A stretch of DNA of 64,000 nt from Emydura subglobosa (taxonomy: Eukaryota > Chordata > Testudines > Chelidae). This document shows positions 1-10,375 of the stretch, in pieces. The notes beneath the pieces are model-generated. The model had not been told where the DNA came from, made no database searches, and saw only the letters and a list, made by a program, of their open reading frames with translations. The DNA is taken from the NCBI GenBank assembly GCA_007922225.1, contig ML679968.1, positions 7,742,075 through 7,806,074 on the forward strand. Reading direction: 5' to 3'. Numbering within the stretch: the stretch's first letter is position 1; each line of letters begins with the position of its first letter. A program made the position numbers and the translations under genes.

Positions 1-225
1 TGTATGTGGTTTCTATGTGATGCCGGGCAAGACAGTTAAAATTTTCCAAAGGTGGTCACTAATTGTATCTTCATCATTTTCTGGGTGCCCTAATTGAGAC
101 CCTGAGGTCTGGTTTTCAGAAGTGCTGACCTCTCAGAGCTACAGCTGAGGTCAATGGGAACTGTACTTTGAAGATAAAAGTGCAGTAAAATGCTAAGTAC
201 ACTGAAAAATCTCAAACTGGGCAAC

Positions 226-365
226 TAAGTCAGTGGCCACTTTTAGCCTTCATTTCTGTGTCTCGGTTCTCTGTCTGTAAAATGGGGATAATACCACCAC
301 CCTCACCTCACAGGGGTGTTGTGAAAATAAATTTCATAATGAATGAAGCACTCATATAAAATAGT
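226..365 (+). repeat. MIR/CORE-SINE-like tail
   Basis: Contains the signature CTGTAAAATGGGGATAATA followed by a CTCACCTCACAGGGGTGTTGTG block and an AT-rich tail, the order of the 3' half of MIR and related CORE-SINEs. The tRNA-like head is not recognisable, so this is a truncated, ancient copy. Just upstream (about 105-165) a GGTCAATGGGAACT stretch resembles half of the palindromic repeats found across the window. Identification is from remembered consensus features, so the subfamily is uncertain. Confidence 0.6.
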
Positions 366-2259
366 GATGACACCATGGAAAAGCCCATGAGGATATTAAT
401 AATTCTGTCTTCAGAGCAGGATTTGAAAAGTGTGATGTAAATAAGGCCTAGGGCCAAACATAGAACAATGAAGAGAAAACAAAATATTGAATAGTTATTC
501 CTTCCACCTGTGCATTGAATGAGGCAAGGGTCCTGTGGAAAAAATAGTAAGTGATCATGTCATTAAACATGATGCATATTCACAAAGGTGCTGAAATAAT
601 GTTCAACAGGCAACATTAATTCCAGTATTTGCTAACTTTTTAATGTTCTACTTTGCAACTTTACTATGCCTTTAATGTACTTTTTTTGTGTGTAATAAAC
701 ATATATGCATTTACAGAATTAAATAAATGTTAATTATAAGTTTTGGGCAAAGATTTTTGGGTTTCTAATCGTCCATTCCTGTTAACAATGGCCTAAAATT
801 GAATTTCCCAAATTGTAATAACTTAAAGACTTATGGACTTTTTTCATTTAAACATAATTTAAATACAGAATTCTTTCTTACCTTTGAATGTACAATTGTA
901 ATTTTGTGATCTAAATAGATGTGGAATATTGGTTAAGATATAGATATAGATAAGGATATCATGAACCAAGAAACCTGAAAAATTTAGATAGGAATTGAAT
1001 TGATTAACTGTCCAAAATTAATCTATTGATAGATATAATAAGATTATTTTACAATAGACACAATCTCTAGAACTTCAGAATTCCCTCCCAGAAATATTTT
1101 CAACATGATTGGATCTATGTTGACTAACACCTCATATTTGTAAATCCAGTTAATATATCATTTAAATGGAAAAAAATGTTGCTGAACCTGACTTTTTCTC
1201 ATACAAGTTACGTAAAAGTGGCAATTAGCACCAAGATTTTTGAGTTTATATCGCAAAGCTATAGAACATGATAAGTAGAGCTAGGCAAATCATTTGTAGT
1301 TAATAATTTATTAAACATATTTAAGTGTGGGAATTATTCACAAGCAGACTTTAATTTCTATTTGTCCATTATTCAAAATGGTTTTAACAAGCATTTTATA
1401 TGACAATAGTTCAGGCTCTACATGACCTACTTCCTCTGTGACACCTTGTTTGTTAGTCATGATGTGTGTTTGGAGTATTATAGTATGTATATAAGCTCTA
1501 CTCCCTGATTAGATAACTGGAATTTTTTTAAAGAGGAGGGAAATCAAACACACCTTAAGATGACCACATAAACAGTGGTCCTTCATGAACCTTCATACAA
1601 ACCTCTATTTTCATTGGAATTTATGAGAATTTTGCGTTCCACTAATATTCTTCCAAACAAAACAAAACAAAAAAGTTCATTCATGCCAATCATCAGAGAA
1701 AATGAATAAAAAGGGTCTCAGCTATTGCTGAAGCAAATTCACGTTGTTTATTTGAAGAATGCTTGTGAATGCTTTTTAGAAGCATTCACCCAAGTCTAAT
1801 GATGGCAATGTGTGAAAGTCCTAAACTTTCAAAGATCAAAGGACAACAAGGATTTACTACAAATGGGCAAGCTGAAGCAATTCAGTGAACACCAGAATAG
1901 TATATTTTGTAAACATGGGTGCATGAGTTATATTTCCATCCCAGCAAAATATCAATTCGCACAACTGATATTAAGTGTCTAATAATCCAAAGTTTCACTG
2001 ACCTTGGCAAATGGAACAATTTTTATGAAAGATGATCAGTCCTTGGAAATATTTCTTTTATTTAACATATGGCTTGGTTGCCTTGTCTTTCTACACTTGT
2101 TCTTGATTAGTGAAGCATGGGAAATTCCATTTTCAGGGCATGATTCTCCATTGCTTTGTATCTCGTATCGTCATTTATGCCTGCTCAAAGTGAGAGTAAA
2201 ATGCTGTACCTTTCAGTTGGTAGTATTTCATACTCTCTGAGTGAGCTCCATAAAGGACA
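366..2259. other. Unassigned AT-rich non-coding DNA
   Basis: No gene, exon pattern or recognisable repeat seen. There is a short GATATA-rich run near 935-955. The only open frames are short and lack any family resemblance. Confidence 0.6.
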
Positions 2260-2400
2260 GTAGGTGTCTAACTACTACATTAGCTGCCTAAATGCAAAAT
2301 TTAAATCCCCAAAATGCTCAGCTGCCATTTAGTCCTTTAGGTGCCTGAAGTTGTAAAGCCCCTAAATTTCCACCAATAAAGTCCCTATGCACCTAAATTT
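2260..2400 (+). repeat. TAGGCACCTAA-type interspersed repeat, copy 1
   Basis: Carries several TAGGTGCCT / TGCCTAAAT words and the blocks TGCTCAGCTGC and CTAAATTTCCAC. These recur in the same order at 33041-33183, and in part near 42076-42180, so this is a dispersed family, not chance. I cannot name it. The internal words are near-palindromic, which fits a miniature DNA transposon relic. Confidence 0.5.
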
Positions 2401-2412
2401 CTCCTGCTGGGC

Positions 2413-2695
2413 CAGGGGCATAGCTACAGGTGGACCTGAGTGGACCATGACCCACGCACTTTGAAAGCAGGCCCACCCAAGCGCCGCCTAAGCTATCTTG
2501 GCAACTGGAGCTTTCTCAGCTGGTGGCTTCCCGAACTTCCTGCTTCTGGCCATGTGACTGGAAGCAGGAAGTTCAGGAAGCAACCAGCCAAGAATCACTA
2601 AAGCTGCCCAACAGTCCAGATGCCACTTGTTTTTCGACCAGCTCACCTGTGTCAGCCACAGGCCCTGCCAAAAATCACTTCTGGCTATGCCCCTG
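2413..2695. mobile_element. hAT-type MITE, 283 bp
   Basis: The ends are inverted copies: CAGGGGCATAGCT at the left and GGCTATGCCCCTG at the right. The element is flanked by an 8-bp duplication (TGCTGGGC at 2405-2412, AGCTGGGC at 2696-2703, 7 of 8 identical), the size made by hAT transposases. It has no transposase frame, so it is non-autonomous. Inside, 2526-2546 and 2561-2581 form a long inverted repeat that would fold into a strong hairpin. Confidence 0.85.
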
Positions 2696-2877
2696 AGCTG
2701 GGCAGTGCAAAGAAGTTTTAGTCTTGATACTGCTGAGCTGCTCAACGCCTAATTCATGCTTGAGCCCTAGCCGGATCCTCAAACTAGGGGTTTCCCCCCC
2801 ACTTGTCTTGCCTGTGAGGTTTTGTTCACTAGGTGTTTTCAGAGCACACCCAAACTGCACAAAATGTAACTGATAGC

Positions 2878-3190
2878 CCAATGGTTAAAGAACATTCCTG
2901 CCAAGTGGGTGTGCTGGGTTCAATTCTCTGCTGTAGCTGATTAAACTTGAACCCCAATCTCTCATCTACTAGGTGAGTGCCTAAACCACTGGGCATTCCG
3001 GGGTGAAAATCTCTCTTGTTGGAAATACTTAAATAGTCATTGGGTTGAAGAAACCATGAAAATGACTCCACAGCTTGGTGGTTAAGGACACCTGGGTTTG
3101 AGTGTCTGCTCTGAATCTAGAAGACTGGGGATTTGAAGTCTGATCTCCCACCTCCTAGGTGTGTGTTCCAACCACTGGGATATTGAGTAT
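2878..3190 (+). repeat. Hairpin-forming tRNA-like repeat, copy 1
   Basis: Two successive units are seen (about 2881-2996 and 3070-3182). Each starts with a GTGGTTAAGGACACCTGGG-like arm followed by a GGGTTCAA/GGGTTTGA word resembling a pol III B box, and ends with the inverse arm (AGGTGAGTGCCTAAACCACTGGG-like, AGGTGTGTGTTCCAACCACTGG-like). Each unit could therefore fold back on itself. The spacer TACTTAAATAGTCATTGGG and ATGACTCCA recur near 59490-59530 and 59845-59890, showing a dispersed family. It may derive from a tRNA-related SINE or be a foldback DNA element. Confidence 0.55.
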
Positions 3191-5661
3191 AATGTCATCA
3201 CTATGTTTTTTTGCAAGAAAGGGTTGACCTCGCTTAGGCAGTTAACTCCAGGAGAGGATTCATGGCTGAGAATTCCAAGCAGAGATAGGCACTTCCATTT
3301 GGCCCAGAGTTAGGCAGCCTTTTGCACAGATAGTCTCATGTTCTGGAGAGGCAGAATTAGTTATTTCAATTTACAAGACAAAAAAACAGTTTTTTCCACA
3401 TCGGCCTTATTGTTGCTGGCTCTTGAATGGGTGTGCCATGTTATGGGTTGGTGCAAGAAGCATTCACAGCACCCCACTGTAAAAAGATCAGTCACAGCTC
3501 CCAGACTTTGCATGCCCCTGCCGGTACAAATCATACCAAAGAGGGTAGGGTGGAGGTGAGGTCATGGCCACTTCCAGCCCTACACAAGTCCACAGAGTGA
3601 GCCAGATGCATTGCGCGGCGTAAGTATATACACACCCCTTCTCATAGAGAAGTTAAGGAAGGATTGTACCTTTGACATCAACCCTATGTATGTTCTTCCA
3701 GACCACGCTATGGTACAATACTCAGTAGATGCTGTGACAGACTCGCAATATACTGTAATAGCCAGAATAAACCTTATGGAATTCATATAAACTTTATTCA
3801 CTTAAGTTAAACCAACAGGGTACATTGTATTAAAAAGAAAATTGTGCATGTGTTATTGTAGAATTGCAGGTACCTTCTCAGGGAAAAGATTTTTAGATAA
3901 AATGCCTGAGTTTAGGCTGACTTAGGCCTTCTTTCTGATCCAGCAAATTTACAGGACTCCTGGTCCATGGAGGGCCCCAGTCCTTAGAAGAGGATTGGAA
4001 GGAGTTGGCCTACTCAGGCTTCATAAGTTTGTTCTGAGCTGAAGGAAGAAAGCCCTAGTATGGGGTGATGAAAGATGGCTCTTGCCAGAGCCCATGTGAA
4101 AGTTGGGATGAACTCTGGGAAGCTTATTAGCATGCATGTAGGTTCTTTCATGGCTTTTAATATGTTTTCTCTGCAATGCTTTTTACCTTAAGAATAAAGT
4201 AGGGCTACCAAAAAAACTCCATGAGGTAACTTTTATCTGTAACAATTGCCCTGTTATCAGTCATTGAAGAGAGAGCAAGCAGGTCTGTTTAGGCAGACTG
4301 TCATTGCTGGGAACTACACAGTGAAGGCAGGGAACTGTACAGCCTGGAAATACCTGGTCAGAAGGGAGCAAGATGCCACCCAAAAGAAGCAATATCTGGG
4401 GAGCTGAAAGTCTGAGTCTGGGTTCCCTTGCAGGACTACTGAAGGGAATACAGGTGTGGGAAATTCAGGTCACTGTACAGGTCACTGACAGATACATGCA
4501 GTCAAGGTCTTTTACCCAGAAATGTAGATCATGTTATTCTGCTTGCCAATTTTTCAAATCTGGTCTTCACGCAAATGTGGATGGTATAAAAATGGTTAAA
4601 TCCTCTTGTTGTGAAGAGTGAGAATTTAGCTTTATGATTCTGAGGCAGAAATGTACAAAATATTTTTGCTTCTTTCACTCTGATGACTTTTTTGTGTGTG
4701 CGGAAGGGATTGAGGGGAATAATTTTCATAGTGAGTCATTGTAAAATGGAAACCAGGGGAAATGTTAATTAGAATAATTCCTTTTTAGAAATATTACAAA
4801 GCAAAGGAAATTCTAAAATGATTACTTTGGTTTCTTACAGCTTATTTGATAATACCCAGTAATATTTTCCTGTGAACAGTCATTTTAATACTATGGTTTG
4901 AGACTAAAACTCTTTACTGCCCTTTGTATTGTCTTATTGCATCCAATTGTGTTTTAGTGCTTATGCACTTACATCACAGGAATTAGAAATGGATTATTTC
5001 AGCACCTTCGTAGAATTAATGAAGATTAGTATAAGTAGTTCCATGAGGCATGGACTTTAGTGAGATCTCGAAGAGAAGAAGATAAATCAAGGTTAAACTT
5101 TGTCACCAGAAAAGAATATGCTGTGTAGCCAGATTCTCTAGCAAGTGTTGTAGAACCCTTTGGGGGAAAAGGTCTTCTTCATTACATTCCTGTGATTTGT
5201 TCTAGACCTGCTGACACAAGCTATTTAAAACCTTGTTTATATTTTAGAGCATTTCTTAAAGAGTGCTTTAGGATTTATAGTGTTTGTAGAATGTTCTTTA
5301 TAAGTTAAAAATGACATGCTGAAGTAGCAGACTGCTGAGCTAATATAGTCTTACAGTGATTAAATTGATTAAAAGCTTCATTTTTGACAGGCAGACTGCA
5401 GAGACTGAGATCTCCTTATCACACATTTATGTAACTCAGCTCAAGTCTTGTCCTATCTAATACTCACTACCCTTCCTCCCTGTTTAGGAGTCATCTCAGC
5501 AACGGGTTCATTTTCAAACAGTATACTAGCTTCAGAGCTGAATTACAAGTCACTGTGCATTGGTACTACACAAACTTTATCAAGGTAATGGCTTATCTAG
5601 AGAAATGTTCTAAATATTTTTTCTTACTTTATGCTGTAGACAAAGAGATTCATCCTTTAAT
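3191..5661. other. Unassigned non-coding DNA
   Basis: No exon, gene fragment or confidently named repeat was seen. Open frames here (for example about 80 codons at 4373-4621) have no recognisable domain and overlap frames on the other strand. Confidence 0.55.
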
Positions 5662-5889
5662 ATAGGGGAGGCCTAGGTTGGATATTAGGAAAACCTTTTT
5701 CACTAGGAGGGTGATGAAGCATTGGAATGGGTTACCTAGGGGAGCTGGTGGAATTTCCATCCTTAGAGGTTTTTACGGCCCAGCTTGACAAAGCCCTGGT
5801 TGGGATGATTTAGTTGGGGCTGGTCCTGCTTTGAGCTGTGGGTTGGCCCTCCGAAGGTCCCTTCCAACCTTATCTTTTGTGACTCTATG
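5662..5889 (+). mobile_element. CR1 LINE 3' end, plus strand
   Basis: Reads as the last ~230 bp of a CR1: TTGGATATTAGGAAAACC, TTTTTCACTAGGAGGGTGATGAAGC-like, GGAATGGGTTACCTAGGGGAGCTGGTGGAAT-like, then GGTCCCTTCCAACCTTATC and a terminal GACTCTATGA related to the CR1 end motif. The 5' part is missing, as is usual for target-primed LINE copies. The encoded C-terminus is not open. Confidence 0.9.
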
Positions 5890-7204
5890 AATATCCTTCT
5901 TACTGTAGCTGTGGATTGACAAGACAGGAAGTAATCTGGTCACACCATAGAAGCACTCAACATTTTACTCAGAATAAAGGAAGCAGTGTGAAACATATTT
6001 ATAAATGTAATAATCTGGGGTTAGACTGGAACATGAAACCTGACTATAAATTGATTGAAGATATAGCAAGTTGCTAAAGAAGAGGAGTTATCTCCATGAA
6101 TCAGTGCTAAATTGTGTCTTTTATAACACTCTGGGATGCATGTTCTTACTACTTCAAAAGGAAAATTAATTAAAAACCCATGGCCAAATGCTAGGGTTTT
6201 TGTGACACTGTACAAGGCACGAAGTGTTCACAGCTAGCCAAGAAAAGTGGCAGACATCAGCCCCAGACTGTGCACCATTAGGCTGTCCTACCCAAATGCT
6301 GGTAGTCAGTGAGAGACACAGAATGACAGTTCTTATGCACCCTGCATCTCTGAGCTCTCAGGAGCAAGATCAGGTAGAAAAATAGATTTGTTTAGCCCAC
6401 AGCTCTGTGCCTCAGATACTAATCTGGAAATCTGGAGAATAAACTACAGTGATTCTAACCAAAGCTTCTAAAATTAGTCTGGTACCACTGACAATCTACA
6501 GAACTCTTATTGGTGACCCAAGGATAACTGGCCGGTTACTTGATGCTAGCTTTTCCCATTGCAAAGAAGAGTCTGAACATTTGCAAAAGCATCTGGAAAG
6601 AAGGAGAAGGAGGAAGACTAACTCTATTTGAGGTGACTGCTATGTAGGAGGAGAAAGAAGAGCTGCTTTCAGGGACCTTAGGGAGCAGGGAGACTTGCAC
6701 TGCCAGGTGCCAGTGGGACAGGAGCTGCAGTATGGGAGGAAGCATGGAGGTGCTTACTGGGAACTTTTAAAAATCAAACTTAAAAATCAAAACTGGAATC
6801 ATGTCCAGAATTAAGGTGGAATCTATATCATAACAGTGTGTTAGACGGGGGGTGGGGGGGCGGGGGCAAGGGCAGGGATAGGCCAGGTAGGGCTTAGAAG
6901 TGGAAACAAGCAACTTGTATTTGACGTAGTGCAGAAAGCAGAGCCAGGGGAAAGACACAAAGAGAGAGCTAAGATGGCTGAAGCAACAAGCAGAAAAATG
7001 ATCTTTGTAGCACACTTGTGAATGTATTACCAACTCCAAAAATTCAAAAATCATGAGTTAGATGCCCAAAAATAATAATTAAAAAAAATATATTTTATTG
7101 TGTTTTTTGGTCTGTCTGATTTTTGAACTCTCCCTGCCCAGACTCTGTTTTTATGGGTGATAATTAATCCTTCCAAATCTCCCAAAAGTATTGAGTAAAG
7201 AGAT
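5890..7204. other. Unassigned non-coding DNA with a G-rich tract
   Basis: No gene was seen. A G-run at about 6847-6864 interrupts otherwise ordinary sequence. It could form G-quadruplexes but has no supporting context. Confidence 0.5.
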
Positions 7205-7800
7205 TTTGGCTCCTGCTACAGGAGGTCTTGCTGGTTACCTGATGGTCAAAGGCTGAAGGGGAGGAGATTGCTGTAGTTGAGATATGAGATGGTGAAGGCC
7301 TGGGTGAGAGATAGCTGTATGGATGGAGAGGAAGCCATATCTGAGAGCTGTAACAGAAGAGAAATGGCTGTGTTTACACATGCCTCAATGTGACTCTCTA
7401 GAGAGGACAGCATGGAAGATGACACCCCGGCTATGGAACTGAGTGACAGGGATGATGGTGGTGTGGTCCATAGTGACTCGAGAAAAGAAAGGCAGGGAAT
7501 GAGGGTGTGCGGGGGGAAAGATTAAATGCCTATTTTGGCACTATTACATTTATAAGGTGACAGCTGGACATCATGAGGAGATGTCAGAGAGACAGGCCAA
7601 GATTTTGGTTTGGACAGAAGAAGACAGGTCTGTAGTAGAGAGGTAGATCTGTGAGTCATCAGCACAGAGATGGTAGCTGAAACTATGTTTGTAAATAAGA
7701 TCACCCAGAGACAAATAGTAGAGGGAGAAGAGAATGGGGCCAAGGACAAAGCCATGTGACCAAAAGGAGACAGTGGGATTCATATTTTTCACAAGGACAA
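7205..7800 (-). pseudogene. L2-clade LINE reverse transcriptase relic
   Basis: Read on the minus strand from about 7800 downward, the translation shows the order expected for an L2/CR1-superfamily reverse transcriptase: a [10 protein letters not shown] block, then LGDLI, then a [10 protein letters not shown] segment corresponding to the (Y/F)ADD catalytic box (the aromatic residue is now Cys), then a CLSDISS block. A GVIF segment follows, and a QAFTISYLNYSNLL segment corresponds to the conserved region before the C-terminus. The frame is broken by several stops and shifts (for example after the DISS block, near 7570), so it is dead. The N-terminal endonuclease is absent. What is seen is the RT order; the L2 assignment is from family knowledge. 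Confidence 0.8.
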
Positions 7801-7825
7801 AATATTGATCACAAAGAACACAGTT

Positions 7826-7925
7826 AATAAATTCCTAGCTTCTGAGGCCAGAAGAGACCATTACGATCACATTTCTAAATGATAATACTTCTGTAATGTT
7901 CCTTTTCCATTCAAGATTTGTCATA
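7826..7925 (-). mobile_element. CR1 3'-end fragment (GGCCAGAAGRGACCATTACGATC type)
   Basis: TTCTGAGGCCAGAAGAGACC then ATTACGATCACATTTCTAAA matches the start of the reverse-complemented 3' end of a second CR1 subfamily. Only about 50-100 bp is recognisable. It lies directly beside the L2 relic but is not part of it. Confidence 0.6.
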
Positions 7926-9410
7926 GTAACCACAGGAATGTTTTGTGATCATGTGGATGTGATCCATGTGATCATGAATGGCAGGACATGTGGCCCCTGA
8001 TGCCATTTATCCATTGAACTGTGGTCAATGTTATGGAAGAGTAAGAGAACTCCTGAACTAACAGGTGGAAGAACACTACATGCAGCTAGCATGCCAGTTA
8101 TATTTGTGTCTGACCTAGAGATGAGAGGTGCAAGCTTATTGCAACTCAGTGGAACATCGGCATAGAAAGCAAGGAGTGGAAAGAAAGGGCACCCTGTTCT
8201 GCAGCACTCAGTTGGGATTTTTCAGGTTTTCTTTAAAACTGAACCTTATTTCTCTCAGGTCAGTACACCTCCCTAAAGCAAGTAGGATAGTTGAATTTCC
8301 TTCGATGTTACAGCTGTACTTCCAGTGGCTCAGCGATCCCTCCGTTTCTGAGCCACAATGCCAGTGCATTCTCAAGCAGGTGTCTGCCAATATTTCATTT
8401 AGAAGTTCTGTTGTTTGGGAGCATCTTCGTAAGAACTTGGCCCCAGATATGTAGCCCTTGTCAGAAGCTGTGGATTCCCTCATGGTATTTATTTATCCTT
8501 ATAAATAAAACAACATATGAGCGTAAGAAAAAACCCATGAAGAAAGTACATGCCCAACCTATCTAACTCTTGCTTCCTCAGGAACTGAAAGAGAATATAA
8601 TTTGCTGCTTGATGGAATTAAAGACAGGGAGAACGCTACTTAGTATCCAAGATGGAACACTCAGCACTGTGGGGACTTTTAATTAATATTGACTCTTCCC
8701 TCCTCCATCGCCCCCCCCACCCGTTTCGCTTTTCTTTGCCTTTGGGGAGTCCTTGTGCATGAGATGTGGCATGTTAGCCATTATTTTAATTTCTTCATCT
8801 TGTGCTGCTGCACACCTGTGAAAAATCCATTTATTATTTCATTAAAGAGAATTGGGGAAACTAGTTTTAAGCAACGGCTTTCAGAGATACTATTATTTCA
8901 GCAATAATGATCTCTTCTGTTGCTGGCCTCCCCTCCAACCGCTGTGCTGCAGTGGCACCTCGTGGTGTCTTTTAAATACCCAAGTTCCCATGGAATGAGG
9001 GTACTGAGTGATCAGACATATTGGGGCAACACTGCAGGTGTGTATTGCCTCAAGCACTTTGTACGTTAGCCATCACTAAAATGACTGCGGGCTTGTCAAC
9101 ACTTGAAAGTAATTTTGGATTATGTTTTTTGCTTTAATTAATCAGATAAAATATTCTGAAAGTAGTACATCCACATTGCTATATTATGCTGTCTTAAACT
9201 ACTTCCCTTTTGAATAATGGTGTCCACACTGCACTGCATTTTTTCAAAATAAGCACACAGCATTCTGGGTAGACAATCCAGAGTGCAAAGTTCTGCCACT
9301 TGTAGCCTATAGAACTAGCCTGCTTGCTTGCATTATTATTAGAGATATTTTCATATATATTTTCATACGATCGTGTTATTAAATAATACAATTATATATT
9401 TTATTCAGCT
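7926..9410. other. Unassigned AT-rich non-coding DNA
   Basis: No gene seen. Several short frames around 8128-8566 overlap on both strands and have no domain resemblance. A C-run lies at 8709-8720. Confidence 0.5.
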
Positions 9411-10375
9411 GTAATGTAAAAGTACCTTATAGGCCACATCCTGGATGACAGCTATCACAGGCCTCATCCTGGATGACAGCTACCATTAGTATATATATAT
9501 ATATTTAACCTTTGGCTTAGATAAGTATCAATGTATAACAGGATAAGACATATATGGTCATAACCTTTACCCTAGACAAGTCAAGAGACATTAAAAGGGG
9601 AAGGGGCTGTCCCCGGTTACGCCCAAGAAACTTTAAAAGAACACCACAGAACCCACAATAAGCTAGAAATAACAAAAGTGAGATAAAAGTCCACTTGGAA
9701 AGGGATGTGGATACGTCAATAATACGTACAAACCTAGTAGCCAATAGATTATATGTACCCCAAAAGTTTGGAGGTGGAAAGACCAATTATGGGCCTGGAA
9801 GGAGGATCCATATTCTTGGGGGTATAAGAAAGATCAAATCCAGCTCATCAGGGCAGTCGACTGTCAGCTATCCCTGCTTGAAGTTTTATTTAGTGTTAAG
9901 ATTCATTCTTTTATTTTATATTCTTAAAGTTGTCATGTTGTAATGTTAGTCTTAGCTTATAGCTCTTAGCTTTGGAGCAGTGCTTATTCTATTCAACTCC
10001 AACTTGAGAAATTAGACATCTCTTTCAACCAAGTCCAGGAAGGGTGTGAGTATACTAGTTTAAAGCATATCATAGATATATATATCAAATAAGTCTTTAC
10101 ATTTAAGGTTGTATTAATCCATTATCCATTTGATTATTCATTTTATTTTCTCTATATCAATCAGTGGTTTGTTATTTTATGTTATCTTAATAAATTTATA
10201 AAATTATACAGATATTGGTTATCACTGGAAATTTTCCTGTGTTGTACCCGGGGTCCTTATAACTCATCTGAAGCCTGATTAAGTATACGAACCTCATAAT
10301 CCTTTAATCAGAGCAATTGGCAAACCTCTTACCCTATTCAATAAATTAATAACCATAAAATCAGGCTACACACTA
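9411..10375 (+). mobile_element. Possible solo LTR
   Basis: The stretch has the promoter and polyadenylation order of a retroviral-type LTR on the plus strand: CCAAT at 9741-9745 and again near 9784, a TATA-like GGTATAAGAAAG at 9821-9832, and AATAAA at 10189-10194 followed by T- and GT-rich sequence. No internal coding region or second LTR is adjacent. The ends are not defined by a clear TG...CA pair with target duplication; the limits given are approximate. It could instead be ordinary AT-rich DNA with chance motifs. Confidence 0.35.
9432..9487. repeat. 28-bp tandem duplication
   Basis: Two adjacent copies (9432-9459 and 9460-9487) share CATCCTGGATGACAGCTA and differ at a few positions. A (TA)n run of about 15 bp follows at 9490-9504. 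Confidence 0.85.

Noticed and set aside
6847..6864. G-run as a regulatory G-quadruplex
   Set aside because: No promoter or transcript context; only composition supports it.
8128..8566. Three overlapping ~90-108-codon frames
   Set aside because: Mutually overlapping on both strands without any recognisable feature.
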